This document shows, piece by piece, positions 42,665 through 51,019 of a DNA stretch of 64,000 nt. The stretch is taken from the NCBI RefSeq assembly GCF_000497755.1, contig NZ_AYOD01000016.1:62001-126000 (forward strand), in the 5' to 3' direction. The notes below the pieces were generated by a model, which did not search any database, was not told the DNA's origin, and worked only from the letters and a program-made list of their open reading frames with translations. This DNA comes from Aliihoeflea sp. 2WW. GTDB lineage: Bacteria; Pseudomonadota; Alphaproteobacteria; Rhizobiales; Rhizobiaceae. The first letter of the stretch is position 1, and each line of letters starts with the position of its first letter. The position numbers and the translations under genes were made by a program.

Positions 42665-43078
42665 CTAGTGGTCCGTTTGGCAAAGGTCGTGGTTCGATAG
42701 CGATTGGATGACGTAGCAATCCCGCACCTGTTCGCCGTGACAGCACGAGGAGATGCGGCCCAGTTCCCGTTCGAGACTCTGAAGCTGGACAATCTTGGCG
42801 CGGACAGCTTCGAGTTGGCGTGCGGCGATCTGGTCTGCATCGGCGCACGGCTTCTCCGGATGCGCGGACAGTTCCAGGAGTTCCCGGATCGCTTCGATGG
42901 TGAAGCCGAGATCCCTGGCATGTTTGATGAACGCGAGCCGATTCCTGTCTGCCGATTCATAGCGGCGCTGGTTTCCGCGCGATCGTCCCGCCTCGTGCAA
43001 GAGGCCCATTTGTTCGTAGTAGCGGATCGTGGGCACCTTGACCCCGGTGTCGCGCGCCAGATCACCGATTGTCAGCAT
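42665..43078 (-). CDS. MerR-family zinc/cadmium/lead-responsive activator (ZntR/CadR-like)
   Basis: A 137-residue MerR protein: winged helix at residues 3-60 (IGDLARDTGVKVPTIRYYEQMGLL), a dimerisation helix with a cysteine at its start (HPEKPCADADQIA), and a metal loop SCCHGEQVRDC. The adjacent Cys-Cys followed by His and Cys resembles ZntR; the extra C-terminal His/Cys (NHDLCQTDH) resembles CadR/PbrR. It presumably activates the P1B ATPase promoter at 42061-42091 by twisting its 19-base spacer. Confidence 0.9.
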   Translation of the reverse strand: MLTIGDLARDTGVKVPTIRYYEQMGLLHEAGRSRGNQRRYESADRNRLAFIKHARDLGFTIEAIRELLELSAHPEKPCADADQIAARQLEAVRAKIVQLQSLERELGRISSCCHGEQVRDCYVIQSLSNHDLCQTDH

Positions 43079-43112
43079 TGCTCACCCCCGAGCTTGACCG
43101 TGCTGGACCGCC

Positions 43113-43301
43113 TCATCTATTCAAGCCTTCATACGTGATATCGGCCGAAACACCCATCTCGCGCTGCGCATGATCAATGCTAAAGGCGTACATCGCGCCG
43201 GTTACGGCAATTAGAGCGGCCCCGATCCACAGGTTCGATCTGGACCTTGTCCGGCCTATCTGTCTGGTATCGTCGACACTCAATTGCTTCTCGATTTCCA
43301 T
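43113..43301 (-). CDS. 62-residue single-pass membrane protein
   Basis: Starts MEIEKQLSVDDTRQ with AGGGAG before the ATG; one hydrophobic helix (LWIGAALIAVTGAMYAF) near the middle, then a short polar tail ending YEGLNR. The N-terminal side is charged and probably cytoplasmic. It lies 34 bases before the MerR gene on the same strand and may be part of its transcript. Family unknown; small helices of this type are common near metal pumps. Confidence 0.55.
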   Translation of the reverse strand: MEIEKQLSVDDTRQIGRTRSRSNLWIGAALIAVTGAMYAFSIDHAQREMGVSADITYEGLNR

Positions 43302-43476
43302 GTATGGCTCCCTTGGATCATTCGGCTGTTCGATCAGATAGAAGGTGATGGTGGTTTCCCAGAGGCGCGCAAAGTGCGGTCGATTGCCGCTGGCGCTGTC
43401 GGTATACGCCATGTTAACCAAACCGGTGCGCAGATGTGCTGTCGATCCGAAAGCGACGACAGACGGGACGGAGACG

Positions 43477-44469
43477 ATGAAGCGACTGATCACGTTGGCG
43501 GCCTTCGGTTCGCTCCTGTTTCTCGCGGGATGCGTGACGAGCGTTCTGGACGTGGAGTCCCGTGGCACCCAACCGGTTCCTTCGCGCCTCCTCGCCGAGA
43601 TGTCGGCGAAGTCGATGCAGCCGGCGAGCCCGGTCCTTGTCCGCATCTTCAAGCAGGAAAGCGAACTCGAGGTCTGGAAAACGGACCGCAGCGGCCGATA
43701 CGCCCTCCTCAAGACATATCCGATGTGCCGCTGGTCGGGAAAGCTCGGACCGAAAACCCGCGATGGGGACAGGCAAGCGCCTGAAGGATTTTACCACGTC
43801 TCCTCCGCGATGCTGAACCCGACCTCGCAATACTACCTGTCTTTCAACCTCGGGTATCCCAACCGCCTGGAATCGGCGCTTGGCTATACGGGCGAGGCGT
43901 TGATGGTCCACGGCGCATGTTCGTCCTCCGGTTGCTTCGCCCTTACAGACGAGGGCGTCGCCGAAATCTACGCCGTCGCGCGAGACGCGCTGAAAGGCGG
44001 CCAGGCATCCTTCCAGGTCCAGTCATTTCCATTCCGGATGACGGCGACCAACATGGCCAAACACAGGCAAGACCCGAACTTCGCCTTCTGGACCGATCTC
44101 AAGCGTGGCCACGACCTGTTCGAAACCACACGCCGCCAGCCAAAGGTGTCTTATTGCGGCGGCCGCTACGCATTCGACGTAGCCTTTGCCGGAACCGACC
44201 CGCTCGCTGCTTGTCCTCCGGAGGCAGACACACCGCCGCCCGCGATCGCCGCGAAATTCGAGGCCGACCGGATCAAGGCGGATGCGTTGATCAGCACGGG
44301 GACGGCGCTCTCGGCCCATGCCTATTCCGATGGCGGAATGCACCCCGTGTTCCGCAAATTGCTCGCGCGCGATGGTGAGAAGTCGCTGGCGAAGCGGGTG
44401 TCGACTTCCTCCGTTCCCATCAGCAGACCGGCGGCGGCGCTCGCCGATCCGCATTCGCCGCGCGAGTAG
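43477..44469 (+). CDS. YkuD-domain lipoprotein (YafK/DpaA-like L,D-transpeptidase family)
   Basis: A 330-residue protein from ATG 43477 with a lipobox (LLFLAGC, cysteine at about residue 19). The YkuD-like catalytic stretch is MVHGACSSSGCFALTD, with the histidine and cysteine of L,D-transpeptidases; the APEGFYHVSS segment before it is typical of the YafK branch. That branch includes enzymes that detach the outer-membrane lipoprotein from peptidoglycan, so cell-wall/outer-membrane remodelling is likely. A small secreted protein and a second YkuD gene follow. Confidence 0.82.
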   Translation: MKRLITLAAFGSLLFLAGCVTSVLDVESRGTQPVPSRLLAEMSAKSMQPASPVLVRIFKQESELEVWKTDRSGRYALLKTYPMCRWSGKLGPKTRDGDRQAPEGFYHVSSAMLNPTSQYYLSFNLGYPNRLESALGYTGEALMVHGACSSSGCFALTDEGVAEIYAVARDALKGGQASFQVQSFPFRMTATNMAKHRQDPNFAFWTDLKRGHDLFETTRRQPKVSYCGGRYAFDVAFAGTDPLAACPPEADTPPPAIAAKFEADRIKADALISTGTALSAHAYSDGGMHPVFRKLLARDGEKSLAKRVSTSSVPISRPAAALADPHSPRE

Positions 44470-44476
44470 ACAAGCA

Positions 44477-44797
44477 GTGAAACTATTGGCCGCGCTCATT
44501 GCCTGTCTCGTCTGCCTGCATCTTGCGGCACCTTCGAGTGCCAGCGAGGAAGTCAGGCTAAGACCGCAAGTGGATGCGCAGGAAATCGGCTTCGATACCG
44601 CTATCGCGGTCAATAGCACGCCTGACACCGCCCACTTCAAGGGAGGCAAGGTCGCCGCGGCTTGCGGCGACCATTGCCATGCCACGGCGCAATCTTTCGA
44701 CCCGTCCGTAGGCGACATGACTGCTGCTCCGGCGATGTCCTCGATGCACGCCTTCAGGCCGACGCCGGTCCGTCTGCTCGTTCCCCCTCCACAATAG
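44477..44797 (+). CDS. Small secreted protein of unknown function
   Basis: A 106-residue reading from GTG 44477 with a signal peptide (KLLAALIACLVCLHLAAPSSA). The mature part has a CGDHCH motif that could bind a metal and a proline-rich end. No family is recognised. It is 7 bases after the YkuD lipoprotein gene, which supports co-transcription, but the ribosome site is weak and a long minus-strand open frame also covers this stretch. Confidence 0.45.
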   Translation: MKLLAALIACLVCLHLAAPSSASEEVRLRPQVDAQEIGFDTAIAVNSTPDTAHFKGGKVAAACGDHCHATAQSFDPSVGDMTAAPAMSSMHAFRPTPVRLLVPPPQ

Positions 44798-44852
44798 ATC
44801 GACTTCGCCGGACGGACAGCCAACTTCGCCTCCCGCATCCGCGCGGGCTGGA

Positions 44853-45629
44853 GTGCTGTCGCCGTTCAAGACAATCCGTCCGCGACGCGCGGACGTGACC
44901 CAAGCGAGCGATCCATTGAAAAGCAGAATCCTTGAGACTCGACACTCCCGACGCACGTTCCTGTCGCTGGCGGCAACGTCCGCGGCGGCGCTAACTTTGC
45001 CAGGGTGTACGACGGCCGGCGATGCCCCATCGGAACCCGCAACAAGCGCGCCGACCATAGATCCGTCCTACGTTGCCATGTATCGGGCGATGCCGGAGGA
45101 GGAATACCCGCTTCCCGCCGTCGATTTGACACGCCTGGACGAGCGGTTCTTCCGCCAGATCGTCGACGACCCCACAGGCGAGCGCCCGGGCACCATCGTC
45201 GTCGATACGGAAGCTTATTTCCTCTATCTGGTCCAGCCCGGCGGAAAGGCGCTACGCTACGGCGTCGGCCTCGGCCGCCAGGGGTTCACCTGGTCGGGTA
45301 ACGGGGTCATCCAGTACAAGCGGGCGTGGCCCACGTGGACTCCTCCCTCCGAGATGATCGAGAGGCAACCGGAACTGGCAAAGTTCAGCGCCGAGAACGG
45401 CGGCCAGCCACCGGGGCTGGACAACCCGCTCGGCGCGCGTGCGCTCTACATCTTCCAGGACGGCGAGGACACGCTTTACCGCCTTCACGGCACGCCGGAA
45501 TTCTGGACGATCGGCAAAGCCGTCTCCAGTGGCTGCGTGCGCCTCATCAACCAGGATATTATCGATCTCTACGGCCGCGTCTCCGTGCCGTCTCCGCTTG
45601 TGGTCAGGGGCGGCCCGCGATCCGCGTGA
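44853..45629 (+). CDS. L,D-transpeptidase (YkuD/ErfK type)
   Basis: A 258-residue exported protein; the N-terminus has a twin-arginine-like signal with lipobox (SRRTFLSLAATSAAALTLPGC). The full catalytic motif is present: LHGTPEFWTIGKAVSSGCVRL, with the nucleophile cysteine in SSGCVRL. It cross-links peptidoglycan or attaches proteins to it. GTG 44853 is used; TTG 44917 closer to the signal is an alternative. It is one of two YkuD genes in this envelope cluster. Confidence 0.9.
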   Translation: MLSPFKTIRPRRADVTQASDPLKSRILETRHSRRTFLSLAATSAAALTLPGCTTAGDAPSEPATSAPTIDPSYVAMYRAMPEEEYPLPAVDLTRLDERFFRQIVDDPTGERPGTIVVDTEAYFLYLVQPGGKALRYGVGLGRQGFTWSGNGVIQYKRAWPTWTPPSEMIERQPELAKFSAENGGQPPGLDNPLGARALYIFQDGEDTLYRLHGTPEFWTIGKAVSSGCVRLINQDIIDLYGRVSVPSPLVVRGGPRSA

Positions 45630-45700
45630 TCCCTCACAATTCGGCCTTGCCCCTCAAGGGGCTAGAGGTTGCATTCAGAAAGAAAGCGAAAGGAAAAGCG

Positions 45701-46333
45701 ATGAAACGTCGTGAATTTATCATGCTGATGGCAAGCGCCGCGGCCTCGTGTTCGATACCCTTGGCAGCGAATGCGCAGCCGACCGCACAGGATCTTCTAG
45801 AGTCCGGCGATCTTCCCGAAATGACGCTTGGCTCTGCCGACGCTCCGGTGACGGTCATTGAATACGCATCGATGACCTGCGGACATTGTCGGACCTTTCA
45901 CCTCAAGACCTGGCCGAAATTCAAGGAGAAGTACGTCGATACCGGCAAGGTTCGGTTCATCGTCCGGGAGTTCCCCTTCGACCCGCGCGCATCGGCCGCC
46001 TTCATGCTGGCCCGGTGCTCGGGCGACGACAAATGGTACCCCACCATCGACCTCCTATTCCGCACCCAGGATCGATGGGCGCGCGCGCCCGAAGGTGGCG
46101 AAGCGTTGAAGACCGTCATGGGCATGACGGGGATGAACGCGGCGGCCTTCGAAGCCTGTCTGGCCGATGAGGACCTGCTCGCCAAGATTACCGCCGTGGC
46201 GGATCGCGGCAAGTCGTTCGGGGTGGATTCCACGCCGACGTTTTTCGTCAACGGCGAGATGCACAAGGGAGCGCTCTCGATCGAGCAGTTCTCGCAGATC
46301 GTCGACCCCCTGCTCGCCGCCGTGAAGGGTTAG
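45701..46333 (+). CDS. DsbA-family thiol-disulfide oxidoreductase
   Basis: A 210-residue exported protein from ATG 45701 (AAGGAAAAG before it), signal MKRREFIMLMASAAAS. The active site is TCGHC (Cys60-Gly-His-Cys63) followed by a helical insertion and the cis-proline loop STPTFFVNGEM, as in DsbA/Com1-type proteins (DSBA_Thioredoxin_4). It oxidises or reduces periplasmic disulfides. Five bases separate it from the parvulin gene, suggesting a shared periplasmic folding role. Confidence 0.92.
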   Translation: MKRREFIMLMASAAASCSIPLAANAQPTAQDLLESGDLPEMTLGSADAPVTVIEYASMTCGHCRTFHLKTWPKFKEKYVDTGKVRFIVREFPFDPRASAAFMLARCSGDDKWYPTIDLLFRTQDRWARAPEGGEALKTVMGMTGMNAAAFEACLADEDLLAKITAVADRGKSFGVDSTPTFFVNGEMHKGALSIEQFSQIVDPLLAAVKG

Positions 46334-46337
46334 AACC

Positions 46338-47219
46338 GTGACTGTTGAACTCATTTCCAAAAGCACCCTACGGGGTGTGCAGACGACCTTCGCCACGATC
46401 CTTTTCGGCGTGTCGCTGTTCTGCGGGCAACCCGCAAGTGCGCAGGACGACAGGGCGGTCGCTCGTGTCAACGGCGACGAAATCACGGAAGCCGATCTGG
46501 CGTTGGCCGAAGAAGCGTTCGCGCCACAGCTCGGCGAAATGCCGGAGGACGCCAAACGCTCGATCCTCGTGGACGCCCTTATCGATATGCGCCTCGCAGC
46601 GGATGCCGCGAAGGCGGACGGCGTTCTCGAGCGCCCCGAGGTCAAGCGCCGCCTGGCGTTCATGGAGCAGCAGACGTTGCGGTCGATCTATGCCGACGAA
46701 GCCTTGGCCGACGCTGTACCCGATGACGCCGTCCGCGCCCTTTACGACGAGCAGATGGCCTCGATCCCGGCGCAAGAGGAAACGCGGCTGCGTCACGTCC
46801 TTGTTGGCACTGCAGCCGAAGCCAGGGCCGTCATCGACGGAATTGCGGCGGGCGAGCCATTCGAGGATGTCGCCCGGAATAAGTCTCTCGACGAAATCTC
46901 AAAATCGGAAGGCGGTGACCTTGGGTACCTGACCGAAGACGAAATGCTGCAGGAGATCGCTTCGGCTGTCGCCGGTCTCAAGAAGGGCGAGCATACGGTC
47001 GAGCCCGTCGAGACGGCTTTCGGCTTCCACGTCGTCAAGGTGGAGGACATTCGCGACCAGCCGGGTCCGGCTTTCGAAGAACTCGCGCTGCGGATCAGGC
47101 AAGCGCTCGAGGCTCGCGCGCAGAGAGAACTGATTGCGGGCCTGCGCGAAAGCGCGGAAATCGAGAAACTCGTGCCCGACGTCGCGCCACCGCCGCCCGA
47201 TGACGGTCATCAGCACTGA
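46338..47219 (+). CDS. Parvulin-type peptidyl-prolyl isomerase (PpiC/SurA-like)
   Basis: A 293-residue periplasmic protein with GTG start and signal peptide (to about ASAQ). N-terminal SurA-like helical chaperone part (about 40-145), then a parvulin domain (about 150-240) with LRHVLVGTAAEARAV, SEGGDLGYLTEDEM and ETAFGFHVVKVEDI. It isomerises proline bonds in exported proteins. It follows the DsbA-like gene by four bases and ends with a proline/histidine tail. Confidence 0.9.
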   Translation: MTVELISKSTLRGVQTTFATILFGVSLFCGQPASAQDDRAVARVNGDEITEADLALAEEAFAPQLGEMPEDAKRSILVDALIDMRLAADAAKADGVLERPEVKRRLAFMEQQTLRSIYADEALADAVPDDAVRALYDEQMASIPAQEETRLRHVLVGTAAEARAVIDGIAAGEPFEDVARNKSLDEISKSEGGDLGYLTEDEMLQEIASAVAGLKKGEHTVEPVETAFGFHVVKVEDIRDQPGPAFEELALRIRQALEARAQRELIAGLRESAEIEKLVPDVAPPPPDDGHQH

Positions 47220-47228
47220 GGCGGCGGT

Positions 47229-48332
47229 ATGGATACGGGAACGGTTCTCGTCGTGGGGGCGGGTCAGGCGGGCCTCGCCGCCGGATATTACCTCCGTGCT
47301 TCCGGAACGGCTTTTGCGATCGTCGAGGCATACGATCGCGTAGGCGACGGCTGGCGAAGGCGCTACGACGGGCTCACTTTGTTCACGCCCAGGCGGTTCA
47401 GCCGTTTGCCGGGATTGGCCATGCCGGGCGATCCTGCTGGCTACCCGACGAAAGACGAGTTCGCGGATTACCTCGAAGCCTATGTGCAGAAGTTTCGGTT
47501 GCCGGTCCGGACGGGCAAGCGCCTTGTGCGTTTGGTAAAGGAGGACGAGCTCTTCTCGGCCTCCTTCGAAGACGGAACAGTCCGACGCGCCGAAAGAGTC
47601 ATCGTCGCGACGGGAGGTTTCCAGAAGCCGGTCGTGCCTCACCTCGCGTCCGGGTTCGGCTCCGAAGTTTTGCAACTGACGGCCGAGGACTACCGTAATC
47701 CGCTCGACCTCCCGTCCGGCACCATCCTCGTCGTCGGCGACGGCGCGAGCGGCCGCGACATCGCCACCGAGTGCGTCGGGCGGGGCCGGGTCCTACTAGC
47801 CGTCGGAAACCCTCGCAGGTTGCTGCCGGAGCGCGTGCTCGGCCAGCCCATCTGGTGGTGGCTCGACGCGAGCGGCCTGCTGCGTGCAGGCCCCCAGTCC
47901 ATCGTTGGCCGAATGTTGCGCAAAGCCGATGCGTTTCCCGATCGCGGCAACAGTCTCGACGCGCTGGCGGCAGCGGGTGTCGAGATCATGCCGCGCTTGG
48001 TGGGCGCTGATGGGAATCTGGCGACATTCGAGGACTGCCGTTCATCCGACATTAGCGCCATCGTTTGGTGCGTCGGCTACAGGGACGAGACTGGCTGGAT
48101 GCAGATCGAAGGAGCCACGGACGGGAACGGAGCGCTTCTGCACGAGGAAGGCGTCTCTCCGGTCCCGGGTCTCTACTTCGTAGGCAAACCGTGGCAGCGG
48201 AACCGCTCTTCCGCCCTGGTCATGGGAGCAGGACCGGATGCGCGGGCAGTGACGGAAAGCATTCGTCGTGCGGCGGAGAATCCAGCAATCCGGAGCCGGT
48301 CTTATGGTGCTCCAAGATGGAGCCGCCAGTGA
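47229..48332 (+). CDS. FAD/NAD(P)-binding flavoprotein (flavin-containing monooxygenase-like)
   Basis: A 367-residue enzyme with FAD loop VVGAGQAGLAAGYYLRASG, a FMO-like block (LFTPRRFSRLPGLAMPG), the NAD(P) loop VVGDGASGRDIATE and a final VMGAGPDARAVTESI. These match flavin-containing monooxygenase/CzcO-type proteins, which occur in cation-resistance clusters. Substrate unknown. It starts nine bases after the parvulin gene and overlaps lspA by 16 bases. Confidence 0.85.
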   Translation: MDTGTVLVVGAGQAGLAAGYYLRASGTAFAIVEAYDRVGDGWRRRYDGLTLFTPRRFSRLPGLAMPGDPAGYPTKDEFADYLEAYVQKFRLPVRTGKRLVRLVKEDELFSASFEDGTVRRAERVIVATGGFQKPVVPHLASGFGSEVLQLTAEDYRNPLDLPSGTILVVGDGASGRDIATECVGRGRVLLAVGNPRRLLPERVLGQPIWWWLDASGLLRAGPQSIVGRMLRKADAFPDRGNSLDALAAAGVEIMPRLVGADGNLATFEDCRSSDISAIVWCVGYRDETGWMQIEGATDGNGALLHEEGVSPVPGLYFVGKPWQRNRSSALVMGAGPDARAVTESIRRAAENPAIRSRSYGAPRWSRQ

Positions 48333-48832
48333 GAACCGGAGCCGTGCCGTCATCCGCAATCATCGGCCTCCTGTGCCTGGCAACAACGTTCACGCTGGAC
48401 TTCTTTTCGAAGACGCTGATCGTCGAACTGGTGATGCAGCCGCCACGCAACATTCCGCTCGCGAGCTTCATGAACCTCACGCTCGGATTTAACGAGGGGA
48501 TCAGCTTCGGCCTCTTCGCCGATTTCTTCCGGTCGTTTCCCACACTGCTCGTGGCCATCACCATCGCCCTGACGACAGGAATCCTGGTCTGGATGATGCG
48601 GTCGACCAGCAGGCTCGAAGCAGCAGGCTTGGGAGCGATCGCAGGGGGTGCGATAGGCAACATCGTTGACCGCGTGTCCCGCGGTGCGGTCGTCGACTAT
48701 CTCGATCTGCACGTGGCAGGGTGGCACTGGCCAGCGTTTAATCTCGCAGACGTCGGCATCGTCATCGGCGCGCTCGCCGTCACTGCCGCATCGCTGCTGG
48801 AATGGCGCACCCGCGAGCGTCGTGGTGGATAG
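48317..48832 (+). CDS. lspA: Signal peptidase II (LspA), possible PbrC-like island copy
   Basis: A 171-residue four-helix membrane protease. ATG 48317 lies in the 3' end of the flavoprotein gene; GTG 48329 is an alternative. The catalytic aspartates are in GNIVDRVSRGAVVDYLDL and FNLADVGI, with the upstream FNEGISFGLF block. It cleaves prolipoprotein signal peptides. Extra lspA copies often travel with heavy-metal P-type ATPases and are called PbrC in lead resistance. Here it lies 6 kb from such an ATPase in the same island. Confidence 0.92.
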   Translation: MEPPVRTGAVPSSAIIGLLCLATTFTLDFFSKTLIVELVMQPPRNIPLASFMNLTLGFNEGISFGLFADFFRSFPTLLVAITIALTTGILVWMMRSTSRLEAAGLGAIAGGAIGNIVDRVSRGAVVDYLDLHVAGWHWPAFNLADVGIVIGALAVTAASLLEWRTRERRGG

Positions 48833-49541
48833 GCGCGGAAGAATCGACCTGGTCGATTCCGCCAGGGGTCTCGCGATCCTGGGCGTCGTGCTGTTTCATG
48901 TCGTGTGGGACCTGGAATATGTGGGATTGATTTCGGGCATCGTCCGGAACGAATGGTGGCTACTGTTCGGCAGGTTCCTGGCGATGTCCTTCATGTTCCT
49001 CGTCGGCGTCAGTCTGGTACTGGCCCACCGAGCAGGTTCACGGCCTGGCGCATTCTCGAAGCGAGTCTTCGTCATCATGGCGGCTGCCGCAGCCATTACG
49101 GCTGTCACATACGTCGTGTTTCCGCAGACCTTCATCTACTTCGGCATCCTGCACGCCATCGCAGCCGCCAGTTTCATCGGACGCCCGTTCGTCACGATCC
49201 GGCTCCGGATATGTGCGGCTTCGATCGTGCTCATGTTCGCAGCGCCCTTCGTGTTCGACATGGCATCTTTCGACACGAGGTGGCTAGCATGGACCGGTCT
49301 TGCGGCGAACCCGCCTGCCAGCAATGACTTTGTACCGGTTCTACCGTCGGTGGCCTTTACGCTGCTGGGTATCGTTGCAGCGCGCCTTTTGCGCAAACAC
49401 ACATTGGCGGAAGGCCGCATTCGATCGGTTGCAAATTGGGCATTTCTCATATGGATGGGAAGAAACAGCTTGGCGATCTATCTGCTCCATCAGCCAATCC
49501 TGTTGGGGGTCATTGTCTCTGCGGCGACCCTTGCGAACTGA
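48822..49541 (+). CDS. DUF1624 integral membrane acyltransferase-like protein
   Basis: A 239-residue protein starting at one of two adjacent GTG codons within the lspA 3' end. It begins RRGRIDLVDSARGLAILGVV, the signature of DUF1624/heparan-alpha-glucosaminide acetyltransferase-like proteins, with a conserved histidine in LFHVVWDLEYVG and about seven hydrophobic segments. It is thought to move acyl groups onto envelope sugars, but no bacterial substrate is established. Coupled to lspA, so an envelope role is likely. Confidence 0.85.
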   Translation: MVDRRGRIDLVDSARGLAILGVVLFHVVWDLEYVGLISGIVRNEWWLLFGRFLAMSFMFLVGVSLVLAHRAGSRPGAFSKRVFVIMAAAAAITAVTYVVFPQTFIYFGILHAIAAASFIGRPFVTIRLRICAASIVLMFAAPFVFDMASFDTRWLAWTGLAANPPASNDFVPVLPSVAFTLLGIVAARLLRKHTLAEGRIRSVANWAFLIWMGRNSLAIYLLHQPILLGVIVSAATLAN

Positions 49542-49813
49542 TTGCGCTCATGGACCGCCTGCCGGAACAGACAGCGGCCAGAATTGTCTCGCTCAGGCGC
49601 GAAGGTAGGCGGGTCGTGACGGTTGGTGACGGCGTGAACGAAGCGCCCGGGATAGTCGAGTCCGATCTCGGCATCGGACCGAAGTTGGAACGGATGTCGT
49701 CCTCAATTCCATGCAGCGACCTAAGGGATGTCGCTACGGTACTCGGTCTGTTCCGCGCAACGTATCGACGCAGCTGCCATTCCGATGGCAGCGTGGACAC
49801 GTTCGCCACCTGA
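49541..49813 (+). pseudogene. 3' remnant of a P1B-type ATPase gene
   Basis: The frame reads IALMDRLPEQTAARIVSLRR, then VVTVGDGVNEAPGIVESDLGIG and LRDVATVLGLFRATYRR, clearly the hinge and following region of a heavy-metal ATPase (compare VGDGINDAP). The phosphorylation site and membrane helices are missing and key residues have drifted (NEAP for NDAP). It begins in the DUF1624 stop codon and is a decayed second pump. Confidence 0.75.
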
Positions 49814-49977
49814 CTCCCAATGACCAGTCGTAGGGGAACCTTTCATGTCGTTCAGCACGGTCAAAGTCATCGTGCGCGCAGTTGCTTATATTTATCGAAT
49901 GCAGCGCAACCACGATCGACGATCGTCGCGATGATAGGGAGCGAAGCGGACACCGCAGGGTGCCCGCCCCGAATGAA

Positions 49978-50391
49978 TTACATGCCGACCTTGAAGGGCA
50001 ATGCATAAGGCGTGTTGTCGGGACGCATTCCGGGCGTGTCGACATCGGTCATGCCCTCGGCGAAGTCGTACGTGTCGTTGTCGTTGGTCTCGTAGTGGAT
50101 CATCGCAACGTAGTCGGTGCCTTCCATAGCTCCGCCTTCGATCTCGACGGAAACGTTTTCGCTATCTCCAGCGGATACGGCAGTATGTCCGATCGACGCC
50201 GGGATGACAGGTTCGCCGCTCTCTACTGCATGGATCACAACGTAGCCGTCCTGGTCGATCTTGACGGCCGGAAAGACCACCGAATTGCCTTCGATCGTCG
50301 CGCCCTCGACATCGATATTCAGATGGTCGGCGTGAGCGACGGCCGGAACGGCCGCAATCGCGGTGACGAGTGCAATCTTGATAAGGTTCAT
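49978..50391 (-). CDS. Secreted beta-rich protein (DUF7282-like)
   Basis: A 137-residue protein from ATG at 50391, with a clear signal peptide (MNLIKIALVTAIAAVPAVAHA). The mature sequence is acidic and strand-rich (NSVVFPAVKIDQDGYVVIHA, DSENVSVEIEGGAM, DYVAMIHYETND), resembling small periplasmic domains annotated DUF7282. No cofactor motif. It stands alone after the P-type ATPase remnant. Function unknown. Confidence 0.65.
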   Translation of the reverse strand: MNLIKIALVTAIAAVPAVAHADHLNIDVEGATIEGNSVVFPAVKIDQDGYVVIHAVESGEPVIPASIGHTAVSAGDSENVSVEIEGGAMEGTDYVAMIHYETNDNDTYDFAEGMTDVDTPGMRPDNTPYALPFKVGM

Positions 50392-51019
50392 GGAACTCAC
50401 TCTCTTCTCGTTTGACCGCGCAGGTACGAGCGGCATACGCAACAAGTTTCAGAGGCGGAAGGTTGAGAACAGCGGGCGAAGCTTATGCAAATCGTTTTGC
50501 CGCGCTTGCCGATACCGATAATGTCAGCTTCTTGGGCATTGCGACGTGAAAGCCGACTGGCAGGAAACCACCCCTTTGCCGAAGTTAGCTCGCACCGAGG
50601 TCATCATTTGCGAGGGATCCATTTCCGTGGTTTTCGGCGTGTCTGCGAACGACGCGATTCTGGGATATGCGTCGCTGTAAGCGGCCGATAGTCCCGCGAA
50701 AATGCCTTACTAAGTTCCGCTTGATCCATGGCGGCGTTCCCAGCGCTGTCCTCGTCTCCAGTCGTCGCCACGGGCCCGGCCGGTTGAGATTCGCTCTGCG
50801 CCGGATTTAAGGCGACCCAGTGTTTGCCGGGAATTCAAGCTGGCGCTGAGAAACTTCAGCCACGCCCTCCAGAGCCCCTGGCAGTGCCGAGCTCTGGAGG
50901 CGGCAGCGACGGCACCGGTCTCACCAACTGTCGTGCTCGCTGCCATCCCGCCCCCCTGAGGGGATGAATGACCGGGATGGGGGCGCAAAGCAGCCGGATT
51001 AATCGCGGCGATAGCGCAC
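50392..51019. other. 628-base intergenic region with a dispersed repeat
   Basis: No credible gene on either strand. It holds repeat copy 2 (50553-50597) and GC-rich hairpin-prone stretches near 50850-50960. It separates the metal/envelope part of the island from the AAA+ operon and probably marks an old junction. Confidence 0.4.
50553..50597 (+). repeat. Dispersed repeat, copy 2
   Basis: Shares GGCAGGAAACCACCCC(T/A)TTG and the following CCGAAGT almost perfectly with the reverse complement of 60877-60912 (copy 3), and TTAGCTCGCACCG with copy 1 at 13061-13103. Confidence 0.6.

Noticed and set aside
44023-44838. 271-codon minus-strand frame over the YkuD lipoprotein and small secreted gene
   Set aside because: Overlaps the catalytic-motif-bearing gene; composition is shadow-like.
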